From NCBI GenBank assembly GCA_037953745.1, contig JBAKBP010007592.1:1-64000 (forward strand): a stretch of 64,000 nucleotides of DNA, read 5' to 3'. Shown here in pieces: positions 25,252 to 37,182 of the stretch. The notes below the pieces were generated by a model. That model searched no databases, had not been told where the DNA came from, and was given only the letters and a program-made list of their open reading frames with translations. The DNA is from Lithodes maja (taxonomy: Eukaryota > Arthropoda > Malacostraca > Decapoda > Lithodidae). The position numbers were made by a program, and so were the translations under genes. Every line of letters starts with the position of its first letter. Positions within the stretch are counted from its first letter, which is position 1.

Positions 25252-25504
25252 AGTGCTGGTTATACAATTGCTGTTCATAAACAAAAAAAAGTGCTTATTA
25301 CTAATTGCAGTCTCGACTCACAAAATGTTAAAGATGCTTGAATGACTCTACTCTAGACACCTAACGAAACAATCTGCAAGTCCACCAATACAATAATGAC
25401 ACAATAAAAATTCCTCCAATATGCAAGAAAATTCTAGCCAGCTCTACTAGGTAGCATAGAATAGTTCTCCAAAAAACATGTGATAGGATACTACTGAATC
25501 TTGT

Positions 25505-25516
25505 GCAAGGTCGCCA
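25505..25516 (-). other. primer-binding-like site of element A
   Basis: TGGCGACCTTGC on the minus strand lies three bases inside the 5' LTR, and the identical 12-mer follows the 5' LTR of element B. TGGCGACC resembles the 3' end complement of some animal tRNA-Arg, but the tRNA assignment is from memory and the match is short. Confidence 0.55.
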
Positions 25517-25519
25517 TTT

Positions 25520-27328
25520 TGTTACGGCTGGATCGGCAATTCATATTCGGGATTCTTGATCGTAGGACAGAAATGGCTTAAGTGACAACGACACGCTCGA
25601 TTCCAGTCCCAAATACTATATGCTCCAGACAACAAAAGCACCAACGCCCTACAGAGTTATCGTCTACGGTAACGAGGTACCTTAACTCGGCGAAAGTGTA
25701 CAACAGGGGTAGGCTATGAGGCTAAACTCCCTCAGACATTTATAGGTTACGTTATTACTAAAGAAATGCAATACTCAAGAAACTACGTTAATATTGAGCC
25801 TCTAATAATGTAGAATAGAAGCAGGCTAAAGGTATGACAGTGAAATGCTAAATGACAAATATACACGCCTACTTGAAAGCGCGTGCACTACACTAACTGT
25901 CCCCTACTAACATGCACTAGCATGTAGCATACAAGATGTTCATGATCCAGTAGATACCTAATAATACACATGGGAGGAACATAAATAGTAGTCACTTATT
26001 ATAATAATGAATCTATACTTGGAATAACTAAAAGGTTGCAGGCAACAGTACTGCGCCGGTAGCCTACTACCGCATAGGCTACTTCGCTTCTCTCACTCTG
26101 TCTCCCCTCCGAGTCCGTATGCGCCCTACGCAACAGAACTCCGGACACAGCAGCAAAACGACAGTGCAGTTAATTGATACATGAAAGTATTAATAGTGTT
26201 GTCTTGTGTGTGAGTAATGTGTATTGTAAAGTGTTACATACATATACTTAAAGAGAGCTGCAATGCATAGTAAAATAAAGATATATCCCACTCATCATCC
26301 CCATGTGTTCTAGCTAGCAGGCCAAGTCACAGGAACAACGAGTCCCAGCACCGAAAGCGAGAACCCAGGAAAAGACTGTAGAGAACACAAGGACAGATAA
26401 ATTACGTTACTCTACTATACCGGCACTACGAGCGAGCTGTAGTCTCGGGTGCTACACTCGCTCCTGGCTCGGTATGCAAATCAAGGCTAAGTCCTCGTCC
26501 CTCTACAGACAACTCCTGGGCATGGTCGGGCTCTTACACATGGCACCAGTCTAGTCACAAATGGGATGATGAGCGGGGCATATAACTCGTGAACATGTAG
26601 AACGTTCACCAACTATCCTCATCAAGAAGATCGCTGTTCACATTAACCCCTTAAATCTAATACATGTAAATATATGCTTGTCCTAAGAGTAATACGAGAG
26701 GTGAGTGCTGAAACTCCTTTAGGACCTCAAGGGAAGGTTATGCATTTAAATAGAGAGAAGAATGAAATGTGAGTAATGTCGTCAGAGAGAAAGAGTGCAA
26801 CCGTGAGAAGTTGGGAGAGAGGGCAAGGGATGTTAGAATCTCAAAGGTTCTAGGCAACCTGGTCATGGAACACGCAGCCAGCCTCCAGGCAGTGTGCTGT
26901 ACGACAACATGCGCCCAGCCCAAGCAGCGTAGGCAGGCAACAATGGACTACCAACCCTGTCGCGCCTAGCTATAAGCGCAAGGCTGCCAACCAGTCCATA
27001 CGTCTGGCAACCCACCCGTCCGGCAGCGTGGCGCGTTGCTACCCTCTTGCTCTGAAGCCTAACTCACTCTCTCTCTCTGAACTCCCATTGTCTTATCTAT
27101 CAACTTCTCTATTGATACTACATATTAAATGGAAGGTCTCGACATGGCTTAAAACAAAACCCACCACTGGTTAGCACATGACGAGACCTTTGCAGAGATA
27201 CAAAGAACATAGTTATAAGTTGTCACACTCAATATACATTGCGGCTGACGGTAGCCAGATCACGGGCGGTACAGTCGAGTACCAAGGAGTACAATCAGGT
27301 TGCGTTGCAAAGCACTGGGTGCGTCACA
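25520..27328 (-). repeat. 5' LTR of element A
   Basis: 1809 bp partner of 17999-19807. It is the 5' LTR in element orientation. The small frames within it are not genes. Confidence 0.95.
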
Positions 27329-28974
27329 ACAGTAAGTTTCATTATTGAACATGTTGCTGTCATTAGTTCTCCTTCTCCCTCTCTCAGAAATGATGTATGC
27401 ATATACTTGGGATAGCTATAAGATATATGTGCTTATATGTTAGTATGGCTTACTCAGTGATATGAAGAACCAATACTTATCTGGTTCAGATTATGTTTTC
27501 GTTAAAATTGAGTGATATACAGTACAGAAATAGTAACATTACTTTGGGATATTACTTCAATCATTTTGGACATCTAGCAATACTGATATATATTATTTGA
27601 GTGATGAATTACTACCACAACTTAAGTTTGTAGCTCACAAACGTTTACAGATGTATTTAATTTATCTCCAAAGATGGACTTCGTAAAGGTCAAAACATAT
27701 ACTGTAGATACAGAGTTTCATATTTGTCCAGCATTAATCACAATCACTATCAACATTGAACAGCCAAAATGTTCTGAACCCCTTCAGAAATTCATAGCAA
27801 GGACGTTGTGGGATCTGTCAACGAATCCTTTCTACCTCACCAGTGTAGAGATAGTATAAAGCAGTGGATAAATAAAATTATTCCCGACACACCACCATGC
27901 TACAGCCCGGCACCAGTTTATTTTATGCATCTTGGTTCCAGCGGTTAGCACGAGTTAAGTCGCCGCTCCAGATATATATTTATAATTTGAATATATATAT
28001 ATATACTGTATATACTGTATATACAGAATATAATGATATCAATTATTGGAATAGTTTGGCTGAAGTTGGGTTAGGAGAAGTTGATAAGCATGATCGGTGG
28101 TACTATACACCGTAAGAAAAAATTGAAAACCTAATGTGTACGACCATTTGACTATAGCAATAATAGCAAAATAGTACTATAAATTCAGTGATTGCAAATA
28201 AAGCTACTTCCATTATCAGCAGATATCGTATTTGTTTAATGCAAACGTAGATTAGTAACCTTTAATTTGAATGAGGTTTTCGAAAATTATATTTTGCTAT
28301 CCTACTGTGTTAAATGTCATGATATTGTTTACGAGCTGGCCCACCTAGGTTGCATATTATATACCCAGTGGCCAGATGCCTCCTGCAGTGTCCCAATATT
28401 TGGACACGCCAGAATAGTCCCTCGGGTTGGAAGGACGGCTGTCTAGAATCTCGGCTTACGCACGACCCCCAAATTATTTTGATTGTTTTTCGAAAACAAA
28501 CACAGATTCACACACAAGATTTATCCGGTAAATGTTCTCTGTGTGCTATGGCGTAGTAATTACCACGACGGGATTATAACTGAGATAACTATAGATAAAT
28601 TTGCAGCCTAGTTGAAGCACAGTAGCCTTTTCTTAGGCTTTTGAATTATACTTTTGTTGTAATATTATCTTAACTTCGCAGATCACAATGTAAGATATAT
28701 TTTTTTGTTTACTAAAGTTGATAACAAAATAAAATACCTATGTGAATTTGCACTGTCAACCTTGCACAATTCAAGTACTCAATAGGTTTTTGGTTTAATG
28801 TTTTAAGTATTTCTACCTACAGATTTATGAAAACCATCGCAAATTATAGTATTGGTGATAGTTCAATCGATGTTTATTCATAATGTGCAAATCGTGAATA
28901 ACTTTAAATATTAAACCAGTCGAATTTTCAGCTATTTTCAACGAGTAACTAATTAAAGTTTTCTATAATCAGTG
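27329..28974. other. no gene seen
   Basis: AT-rich sequence, with a short TATACTGTATA cluster near 28000. The frames at 27674-27859 and 27897-28115 show no recognisable domain and no splice support. Confidence 0.4.
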
Positions 28975-29756
28975 GAGACTCACCCTCCCTTGCTGATGTA
29001 AGTGAAGCTGTACCCAGGCTGAAAGGTATGAAGGTTCCAGTTATTTGTGGCATTTCTGGAGAACTATTGAAAGCTTGGGGTGAGGCAATAATCCGTGGGT
29101 TGCATGCGATCGTGTCTGCTATTTGGCAAACTATAGTCTATTCACTGTAAGTAGGCGAGAAATCATGACCTCTAACCTCTGTAACTAAAACACGACTATA
29201 TTAATCAAGCTAAGATTTCTACCATTTGGGAAGAGTCAGTCAAGGAACATCTGTGGAAATGTACAGCCAATTTGCTCCAACCTGTTTTGATTTACAGAGA
29301 ATAGAGGTCATGATTTTTCGCCTACTTACAGCGAATAGACTATAGCACCATTCCTCTTAACTGGAAAATCATCCCTATCTTGAAAAGGGAAGGAGGGTGA
29401 CAGGACTGTAACAACTACCGTGGTGTTATGCTGTTTAGTATGACAGTCAAGGTCTTTGCTCATATATCACTGAAGAACATTTGTAACCACCTGCTAAATT
29501 GTCCGAGACCTCATCAATCTCGTGTCACACCCAATAAGTCGACGATTGACTGAATCCTGGTGTACAAAATTTGAATTCTCAAAAAGGTATTTTTGAATCA
29601 TTGCATCGGGATGTAGGATCTTACCCGACTCCGTGGGATACCAACACCGGTTATTGATTTGGTGTCCAGACTTAATACAGCTACGGAGAGTGGTGTCAAG
29701 CGTGGTGAGCAAACCTCCCCATTCTTCCCTGTGAACTCAGGAGTGAAACACATATT
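28975..29756 (+). mobile_element. LINE reverse-transcriptase fragment, decayed
   Basis: Broken frames encode recognisable reverse-transcriptase pieces: ADVSEAVPRLKG then GISGELLKAWGEA, and after the MITE IPLNWKIIPILK, NNYRGVML, and finally a FFPVNSGVK stretch. These match the region from fingers to palm of endonuclease-type non-LTR elements. Stops and frameshifts are frequent and both ends are missing. A TA-flanked MITE interrupts it at 29134-29342. Confidence 0.75.
29134..29342. mobile_element. 209-bp MITE with TA target duplication
   Basis: Inverted ends of about 40 bp start TAGTCTATTC, followed by CTGTAAGTAGGCGA on both arms with only two or three mismatches. TA flanks both sides. Removing the element and one TA rejoins the LINE reading frame (W-Q-T then T-I-P-L-N-W), which supports the exact boundaries. 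Tc1/mariner-type, inferred from the TA. Confidence 0.85.
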
Positions 29757-31522
29757 GTACTAAAAACTGTGCTTCCGTGCTCACCCTCTGCCTAGGCAAA
29801 CTCTTTCGTCTCTGTCTCTCCTCTAACGTCTTCCCTTCTTGCTGGAAGTTTTCTCTCATTCAACCTGTCCCAAAGAAGGGCGACCACACTCAACCTTCTA
29901 ATTATCGTCCAATTGCTCTCATTGCTTGCATCTCTAAAGTTTTTTAAACTATTCTTGCCTCAACATTTCTTAACCTTTATACGCAAAATTGCCCTAGGGG
30001 CTATGGTAGTAATTTAAGAATTTCTAGCCATGGATTCTGCCAGAATTTGTTATATTTACGATATAATAAGCATTATTTTGTTTTCAAATATGCTTTTATT
30101 ATTCATATATGATGAATTTGTGAACCTTAAAGAGTGATAAAATTATTAGGGAAAGCATTTGGGGGTTAAAAAATGTATATATTCCCTGCCCGGTCGTATC
30201 CTCAGGTGGAAGGCTGGGACACATACATCCTCCCTCCTCGACCTCTCTCGCTATACTGAAGCAGTGGGTGAAGTCTCAGTGTTATATAAGGTCTCATATG
30301 TAACTCACTCGTGCTACGTAATCGCGGGAGAAATTTGCGCAAAAAATAACTGATAAATGATGAAAATAAGAGGAAAAATAGGTGATAATTGAGGAGGAGA
30401 AGAGGGGGGAAAAGGGAGAGGAAGGGTGGGTAAGAAACATATGGATGAGTGTTAGGAAGTACTAGAGGGGAATTATCTCACCTAATGACATATTCCTTTG
30501 TTTTGAGAGCCCCTGGGGTGTTTTGGAAAGGGGTTTTTAAGGTCTTGCTTCCATGAGGCCTATCGCTTTCGCTATGGTCACGACCATTCCGTATGGCCTA
30601 TCGGTGTTTATGGGTTAAGCATTTATTTTCCCATTACCTACTCTCAAACCGCCAGTATGGCTTCCTTAAGGACAGCTCTACTGGTGATCTTCTTTCTGAT
30701 CTTACTAACTCTTGGCCATCCTCCATTCGGTAGTTTGGTGAGACATTTTCTGTTGCGCTAGACATATCGAAGGTCATCGATACAGTCGGGTACAAATCCC
30801 TTATATCCAAACTACACTCCTAGGGTTTCTATCCCTCCATCTATGCTTTTGCCTCTAATTTCTTTTCCAGCCGTTCCATAGCTGCAGTTGTGGACGGGGC
30901 CACCGTTCACTTCCCCAACCTATCAACTCCGGTGTTCCTCAGGGTTCTGTCCTATCTCCAATTCTCTTCCTATTATTCATTAATGACCTTCTCAACTACA
31001 CCTCCAGCCACATTCACTCATATGCTGACGACCCTATAGTACACTATTCAACTAGCCTTCCACAAATTTATTCACAGAAGGAACTCCAAAACCTACGTAA
31101 GGAGGCCATAAAACACTATCTTCTGATCTCTCTACTCTCTATAATTGGGGCAGAGGAAACCTTGTTACTGTCAATGCTTCCAAAACTCAATTTCTCCATC
31201 TGTCTACTCGTCGCCACCTTCCAGAAAACTATGACCTACTCATCAACAACATACAAATTAACCGTTCATCTACTCTTAATATTCGTAGTGTCTCTTTTTC
31301 TTCTGATCCCTCTTGGAAAGATTATATTACCACTCTAGCTAAAACAGCTTCCCAGAAGCTGGGTGTGCTCAACCGCCTCCAGGGGTTCTTTACCCCTGCG
31401 CAGCTTCGTGTTCTGAACAGGGGCACAGTGTGTCCATGTATTGAGTATTGTTCACACGTGTGGGGAGGTCCTCTCACACAGCACTTCTAGAAAAAGTAGT
31501 AAAGAAAGCTTCCCGTCACGTG
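29757..31522 (+). mobile_element. Jockey-type LINE fragment (copy 1)
   Basis: Carries decayed reverse-transcriptase coding sequence: PVPKKGD, SNYRPIAL, YGFLKDSSTGD, SVLSPILFLLFINDLLN and SYADD-like pieces, and further on KLGVLNRLQGFFTPAQLRVLNRG. It aligns with the copies at 47880-49880 and 50640-53885. Stop codons and frameshifts are scattered through it. It is interrupted by a TTAA MITE at 29974-30614 and breaks off at about 31522. Confidence 0.85.
29974..30614. mobile_element. TTAA-flanked MITE inside LINE copy 1
   Basis: 641 bp between TTAA at 29970-29973 and TTAA at 30615-30618. The LINE sequence on either side (CATTTC and GCATTTATTTTCC) is continuous in the uninterrupted LINE copy near 48358 (GTTTC-TTAA-GCATTTGTCTTCC), so that copy serves as the empty site. 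The ends are CCTTTATACGC and GTTTATGGG, weakly inverted. There is no coding capacity. piggyBac-like by target choice. Confidence 0.8.
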
Positions 31523-31612
31523 TGAAAAATGTTCAATTGAACAATTTGTTCAATGAACTTGAACAATTTGTTCAATGAACTTGAATTGTTCATGAATTGT
31601 TCAATGAACAAT
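31523..31612. repeat. TTCAA/TTGAA palindromic cluster
   Basis: 90 bp dense in GTTCAATTGAAC-like palindromes and tandem TTTGTTCAATGAACTTGAAC units, lying exactly between the break in LINE copy 1 and the start of its 3' untranslated end. Confidence 0.8.
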
Positions 31613-31949
<337 letters not shown>

Positions 31950-32514
31950 GGGCGTTCGAGATACAATGCTTGGACACACGGGGTTTGAAGCAATTTAAGT
32001 CATAGGAAGAGGGAAAGACTGATTCTGGGAGAGAGTTCCAGAGCTTAGCTGTTGAATAGAAGGATGATTAAAAATATAACGTTTTACTCTCGGGTTGGGT
32101 AGTTGCACAGAGTAGGGGTGGGATTGTGTTGCAAGACGGGTACTATGTACCCTACATAGAGGAGGTGGTATACACTGGGAGACCTCTGAGGAACACTCTT
32201 TATTGTAGTAGTGATAGAATAGCGAGAGAAATTCAACATTGCAGCGAAGAGAGCGAGATTGCAGAGAGTTGGTGAGTGGACGGGAGAGTTGCACACAGTA
32301 GGGGTGGGATTGTGCTGCAATATGCGTGCTACGTGCTCTATGAAGAGGGGGTAGTATTCAATGAGAGAGCTCCGAGGAACACTGCTTATTGTAATAGCGG
32401 TAGAATAGTGAGAGAGATGCAACATTGCCGCGAAAGAGAGAGAGACTGGGTAGAGTATGTACAGCCGCCCAACATGGGCCAGCTAGGTCATGGCTTCTTA
32501 TATACTTTATATAA

Positions 32515-32518
<4 letters not shown>

Positions 32519-32560
<42 letters not shown>
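32519..32560. repeat. (TA)n microsatellite
   Basis: About 20 TA units immediately left of the terminal-inverted-repeat element. Confidence 0.9.
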
Positions 32561-32562
<2 letters not shown>

Positions 32563-33229
32563 GTATTTGAACTCCACCGACAAACTTCCAGGATCACTTG
32601 TAGAGTTAAATATAATACTATTTTATACATACCATTTTTACTATAGTTGCCTAATTAAGGAGATAGAGGACTAATTAGATATGTAGCACACGAATGTTGC
32701 TATAAGTGCGCTAGACACCAGTTGCCTGATATAATGGATATACTGTGAAATCAGGCATCGGGAATTCTTAATAACATTATCCGAATGATGCCAAGGACTT
32801 ATGTGTACTTATGTAAAGTTATGTTGCTGTTTTAATGTGGTTAGCATTAAAATTATGTGACTTAGCGATCGCGGTGATGGTGATGTTGACACATTTGATA
32901 CTCTGTTCCCATTGTGGAATGTTAAAGGCAAAGCCTGTGCCACATATCCGAACACTACAACTTGGCGGGTAATTGGTTGTGGAGTATGGCGGGCAGTTGT
33001 CAATTTGATACCGTTGTTTTTCATTCAATAACGAATTTCTATAATGAAAAACACGAAGAATTAGAACACTTTCATTAAATCTGACGTTGTTGCATAGAGA
33101 ATAACGCATATACAAACTAAAAATCGATACACTGAACATTATTTGACCCATATACAAATTATATTCACGAGAATACGCACTAACTCAGCTCACACTGCAT
33201 GCTCTTGTATATTCTTTTGGTAAGACTTG

Positions 33230-33600
33230 TCGAGACTGAAGTGTATGCGTGTGTATGTAGTAAGGGTATGTATGTGTGTGTATGCATGTGTATGTGTTTG
33301 TAGTAGTGGTAAGTGTGAGTATTCTATTGTTGGGGGTAACTAGAAAGGTAGGGGGTACCACTGGGTGTTTGACTATGGGGGAGTGGGGAAGCGGTTTGTA
33401 TGTGTGGGTGAGTGTGTATGTGTATGTACTTGTGTATGTGCTTAGTGATTGTAAGTGGGAATTCTGTATGGCTGAGATAAAATTGATAGTGTTGGTGGTA
33501 ATGATCGAAGTGGGTGGTTCAATTGGGTGTGTAACCCATGGGGGAGTGGGGAAGCGGTTTGTGTGTGTGTGTGTGTGTGTGGTAGAGTTGTATTTGAGTT
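33230..33600. repeat. GT-rich degenerate minisatellite
   Basis: Two diverged modules about 160 bp apart share GGGGGAGTGGGGAAGCGGTT (near 33377 and 33541), followed by GTGTGT runs. Frames through it (for example 33276-33635) are low complexity and not credible genes. Confidence 0.75.
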
Positions 33601-33662
33601 ATGTAAGGTTGGTTCACTTCGAAATGTTATTGTAAGGGGGTAACAGGCGAGATGAGTTGTTC

Positions 33663-33678
33663 GGGGGGGGGGGGGGGG
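33663..33678 (+). repeat. 16-G homopolymer
   Basis: Sixteen consecutive G, preceded by GT- and G-rich DNA. It may form a quadruplex and may be mis-sized by sequencing. Confidence 0.9.
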
Positions 33679-34336
33679 ATTCTTAGTGGGTTGAAAGGTA
33701 GATATGAGTGTGCATGCGTCTTTGTGTGCGTGTGTTTATTATTATCTTAACACTCCCGTATGATAGTAATTCCAGGAATCTTTGCTGTGCTCATCTTTAT
33801 TATTCAAAAGCTTATTTATTATTGATGTATGTAGTTGTAATACACACTTCATCACCAGTTCAACGATATAGGTCAGAATGGCAGGTGCTTCATCATTACC
33901 CAATATGTTACACTTGTAAACTACTAATAAACTAACTATGCATTACAAACATATTACCAACAACAGCAAAATATGCCTTATTTCCCTAATTCAAGAAACT
34001 GGCAGACGTACAGCTGTCACCATAAATCCGGTACCATCTGATCGAATCTTTGAACCCTTAAAACCAAGTTCAGAAGCATTTTCGGACTAGTGTTCGGACT
34101 AGTGCACGGTTTACATTAACTCGGGCTAGGACGATGCTCCAAGTTTTTACTTTAAATGCTCTATCTCAAAAATGGCTTATTAGTTTTTAATTTTACTATA
34201 GAATAAAGTGAGTTATTTTATTTATTTGGAATTAATTCACAAATATTGTCGGTGGAGTTCAAATACATACAGCTAAACCTTGACATGTAAAGGGTTACTG
34301 TCAACTAATAAATATCTTTGCGAATTATACGATAAT

Positions 34337-34529
34337 CAGGCGAGCTATCGCTCGCCATGAACAAAAATTGACACCTAAAGGGCACGAAAGGTCTTAATAT
34401 TGAATAAATAACGAGGTGAAATGTCTCAAAATCGCCAAACAAACGGAACGAACGTCCTAAATCCTTAAAACTAATATACTAAACATGAGGGAGAAGGGGC
34501 TCCATAAAAAGCGAGTACTACCCCCTTAA
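34337..34529 (+). mobile_element. TTAA-flanked MITE, family 1 copy 3, truncated
   Basis: Matches the right half of 17521-17885 from the CGAGCTATCGCTCGCC block onward and ends GCGAGTACTACCCCCTTAA. The left half is missing. Confidence 0.75.
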
Positions 34530-34674
34530 AAGAGAAATCCTTGACAATCCATCACAGCACAAACTAAATAATATCATGGTGATGATGGGTAAGTCCTCAT
34601 TCCACCTGGGGGTAATATAATAATTAATATATTTTATTTTACCCCTCCCTGTCGGTAACTGCTGATATGTTTAA

Positions 34675-34886
34675 CTCATACAGTACCGGCGACGTCTTTT
34701 TTATTCAATTTCAGTTTCATATAGACGATTTTGTGAAGCTCGGGAAGGATATATGGTATGGTAGCTAAAAGGATTATTGGAGATTATCTGTAACTTTTGA
34801 ATTGGTAGACGTCCTTACTAAACTGAATATATTCGTCTAATAGTTGACAGAATATAATGCCAAGGATGTCATCGGTACAGAAAGGG
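34675..34886. mobile_element. piggyBac-like TTAA MITE
   Basis: 212 bp flanked by TTAA at 34671-34674 and 34887-34890. The left end CTCATACAGTACCGGCGAC and the complement of the right end, CCCTTTCTGTACCGATGAC, are inverted relatives. The CCC start after TTAA is typical of piggyBac-group termini. Homologous to 16846-17058. Confidence 0.75.
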
Positions 34887-34890
34887 TTAA

Positions 34891-35798
34891 TATACCGCTA
34901 GTCTCCCTTGTTTTGTTGTATTTATTGTTGGTGTTCGTCTGCTTGTTGGTCGGGATCAGCAGAAAGAGTTGTTATGGGGGTGAGAGACTACTAGGAAGGA
35001 GAAGAGTTTGGATTGGCTATGTAATTGACAGCACTCGACGGAGGGCTTCGGTATTTTATATCGCTTGGTAATTCTATATGTATTCTATGTATCTCGTTCA
35101 TTAAATGTTCACCCCAGCGTGTCTATTTTTTCAGATTTATTTCTATTGCCAATAATAGTATGGAGTCTAACTTCCTGTATGTGGGAATTGTAACACTCTT
35201 CCTTCACAACCAAGCTTACTTAAGAGTATAAACATAAATGCAATACTATAAACAGAACGAGAAACCGACATTATTATTTTTTAGTTTAAAATGTTCTTTA
35301 TTTTTGTGGTTTCAAAGAGATATGTGAAGTAAATCAGAGTACACTTTAGCAAATGCAAACAGGACAAGGAATAAACTTGGGTTAAAATATACAATCATAT
35401 AAGTCAATATATACTGTAGTCATATACTATCAATCATTACTTCCAATGATATTTAAAGAAGAAACCCATTCACACACACCCAACAGTGACTTTAAAAAAA
35501 TCATCTTTAGGGAATATAATATTCACGTATTGTAATATTACATAGCAGAGCCATTGCTGGTTCATTAGCTTGAGTTATAAATTAGCGGTAATCAAAATCA
35601 GTATTACCTTGTTAATATTATTATAGTTGAAAACACTGATCCAGATATGCAGGACTAATATTAATTATAATTCGAAATTATAAAGAATTATACTAATTGT
35701 TAGCATGTTAATTAATATTATAACAGTGACCAAGTAAAAGAACAATTATTCTCAAATATACAAAACAAAAATATATATATATATAAATGTATATACCG

Positions 35799-35805
<7 letters not shown>
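34891..35805. other. no gene seen
   Basis: AT-rich sequence. The frames at 34844-35071 and 35025-35231 have no recognisable domain. Confidence 0.4.
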
Positions 35806-35878
<73 letters not shown>

Positions 35879-35884
35879 TATATA

Positions 35885-35955
<71 letters not shown>

Positions 35956-35966
35956 TATATATATGT
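35806..35966. repeat. (TA)n microsatellite pair
   Basis: Two long TA arrays separated by ACAGTATATATAATTA and followed by ACAGTATATATATG. Confidence 0.95.
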
Positions 35967-35968
35967 AT

Positions 35969-36090
35969 AATGTCAAATGTCATGTTTTGTTAATTTGCAG
36001 TCATTATATTTACTTGAAATACCTCCTAAGCTCCATACAATCGTCCAGTGTTATCCATCTTGCAAAGATATTGACACGGTCATACAGATT
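35969..36090 (+). repeat. left arm of 120-bp inverted repeat
   Basis: The complement of 36302-36412 with scattered differences. The plus frame encodes MSCFVNL then YLLEIPPKLHTIVQCYPSC. The minus frame of the other arm encodes the counterpart with R and K in place of L and T. The spacer is about 210 bp. A TTAATTTGCAG acceptor-like site lies inside each arm. The protein is not recognised. Confidence 0.8.
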
Positions 36091-36301
36091 ATTATGAACC
36101 ATTATGGCAGTACGATTAACCTTTGGGAACACATTCAGGTAGTAGGCCTACACATGTTACTACATGTTATTGACTATTCTTTTGCTTATGTAATTAAACA
36201 ACTTTTACCATAAACCTACGTAAAGACAATCATAACTGCCTTGAAGTTCACTTTCTCACCTTAAACATAAATGTATCTGGAAAATTAGCCTGCATAAACC
36301 A

Positions 36302-36412
36302 CTGTATGACTGTGTCTTTGCAAGATGGATAACATTGGACGATTTTATGGCGCTTAGGAGGTATTTCAAGTAAATATAAAAACTGCAAATTAACATAACA
36401 TGACATTAAAAA
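36302..36412 (-). repeat. right arm of 120-bp inverted repeat
   Basis: Inverse partner of 35969-36090. The minus frame reads MSCYVNL then YLLEIPPKRHKIVQCYPSC. Both arms keep an open frame in mirror orientation. Confidence 0.8.
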
Positions 36413-36757
36413 CACCTGCAGCTTTCCTCCTACGCTGAATAAACACATATAAATGGAGACAGATGACGTTAAATATTCCATCCTATTCACATAATTATTA
36501 ACAGTTTGTTCATCAGTAATGGTGTTTCAAGTATATTTGTCGTGTATTAATTGTTGTAAAGAACTTACTTCAGAGTATGATTTTGTTTGTTTAGGGTCAG
36601 TTTATAAAGATGAACAGTTCCACTGTCTATTACGTTAAAAGACAAGGGTATATGTAGCTATATTTACTGAACAGTACATTAACAATATTATTTTGCGGAA
36701 TATCAGAATTATTTTTCCACTAAGATACCATAATAACACATGTATGTACACTATGTA
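36413..36757. other. no gene seen
   Basis: AT-rich spacer between the inverted repeat and the minisatellite. Confidence 0.4.
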
Positions 36758-37120
36758 CACGCTAAGATGGTTCTCCCATAGCCCAGTAATGTATGTCACG
36801 CTAAGATGGTTCTCCCATAGCCCAGTAATGTATGTCACGCTAAGATGGTTCTCCCATAGCCCAGTAATGTATGTCACGCTAAGATGGTTCTCCCATAGCC
36901 CAGTAATGTATGTCACGCTAAGATGGTTCTCCCATAGCCCAGTAATGTATGTCACGCTAAGATGGTTCTCCCATAGCCCAGTAATGTATGTCACGCTAAG
37001 ATGGTTCTCCCATAGCCCAGTAATGTATGTCACACTAAGATGGTTCTCCCATAGCCCAGTAATGTATGTCACGCTAAGATGGTTCTCCCATAGCCCAGTA
37101 ATGTATGTCACGCTAAGATG
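36758..37120. repeat. 39-bp minisatellite, about 9.3 copies
   Basis: Units of 39 bp (CACGCTAAGATGGTTCTCCC...) are nearly identical, with one CACACT variant. The period is a multiple of three, so open frames appear on both strands. No gene is supported. Confidence 0.95.
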
Positions 37121-37182
37121 AAAATGTTTAAAAAGCAACGTCATTCCTGAAATTGGATGCGCTGCATAACTTCCAAATGCAT

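Larger units (their letters stand above)
17999..27328 (-). mobile_element. Ty3/Gypsy element A, Gmr1-like, defective
   Basis: A 9330-bp LTR retrotransposon on the minus strand. Both LTRs are 1809 bp and begin (minus strand) TGTGACGCA and end CGTAACA. The four bases outside the two LTRs are ACAG on both sides, a 4-bp target duplication. Walking the two LTRs against each other I count 12 substitutions and no indels, so insertion was fairly recent. The internal region has a primer-binding-like site, gag, protease, integrase, reverse transcriptase, RNase H and a polypurine tract. The pol order (integrase before reverse transcriptase) matches element B at 37312-46853. The coding region is broken in six places. 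Confidence 0.95.
32562..34267. mobile_element. 1.7-kb terminal-inverted-repeat element, non-coding
   Basis: The left end TGTATTTGAACTCCACCG and the right end are perfect inverted repeats over at least 22 bp, 1.7 kb apart, with TA outside each end. No transposase frame exists inside. The interior holds a GT-rich degenerate minisatellite and a run of 16 G. I infer a non-autonomous DNA transposon that picked up, or arose around, simple repeats. Confidence 0.65.

Noticed and set aside
27674..27859. Short host gene between element A and the LINE fragment
   Set aside because: 61 codons without a domain, splice signals or similarity I could recognise.
36635..37144. 142- and 169-residue repetitive proteins on both strands
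   Set aside because: Artefacts of the 39-bp minisatellite, open on both strands at once.
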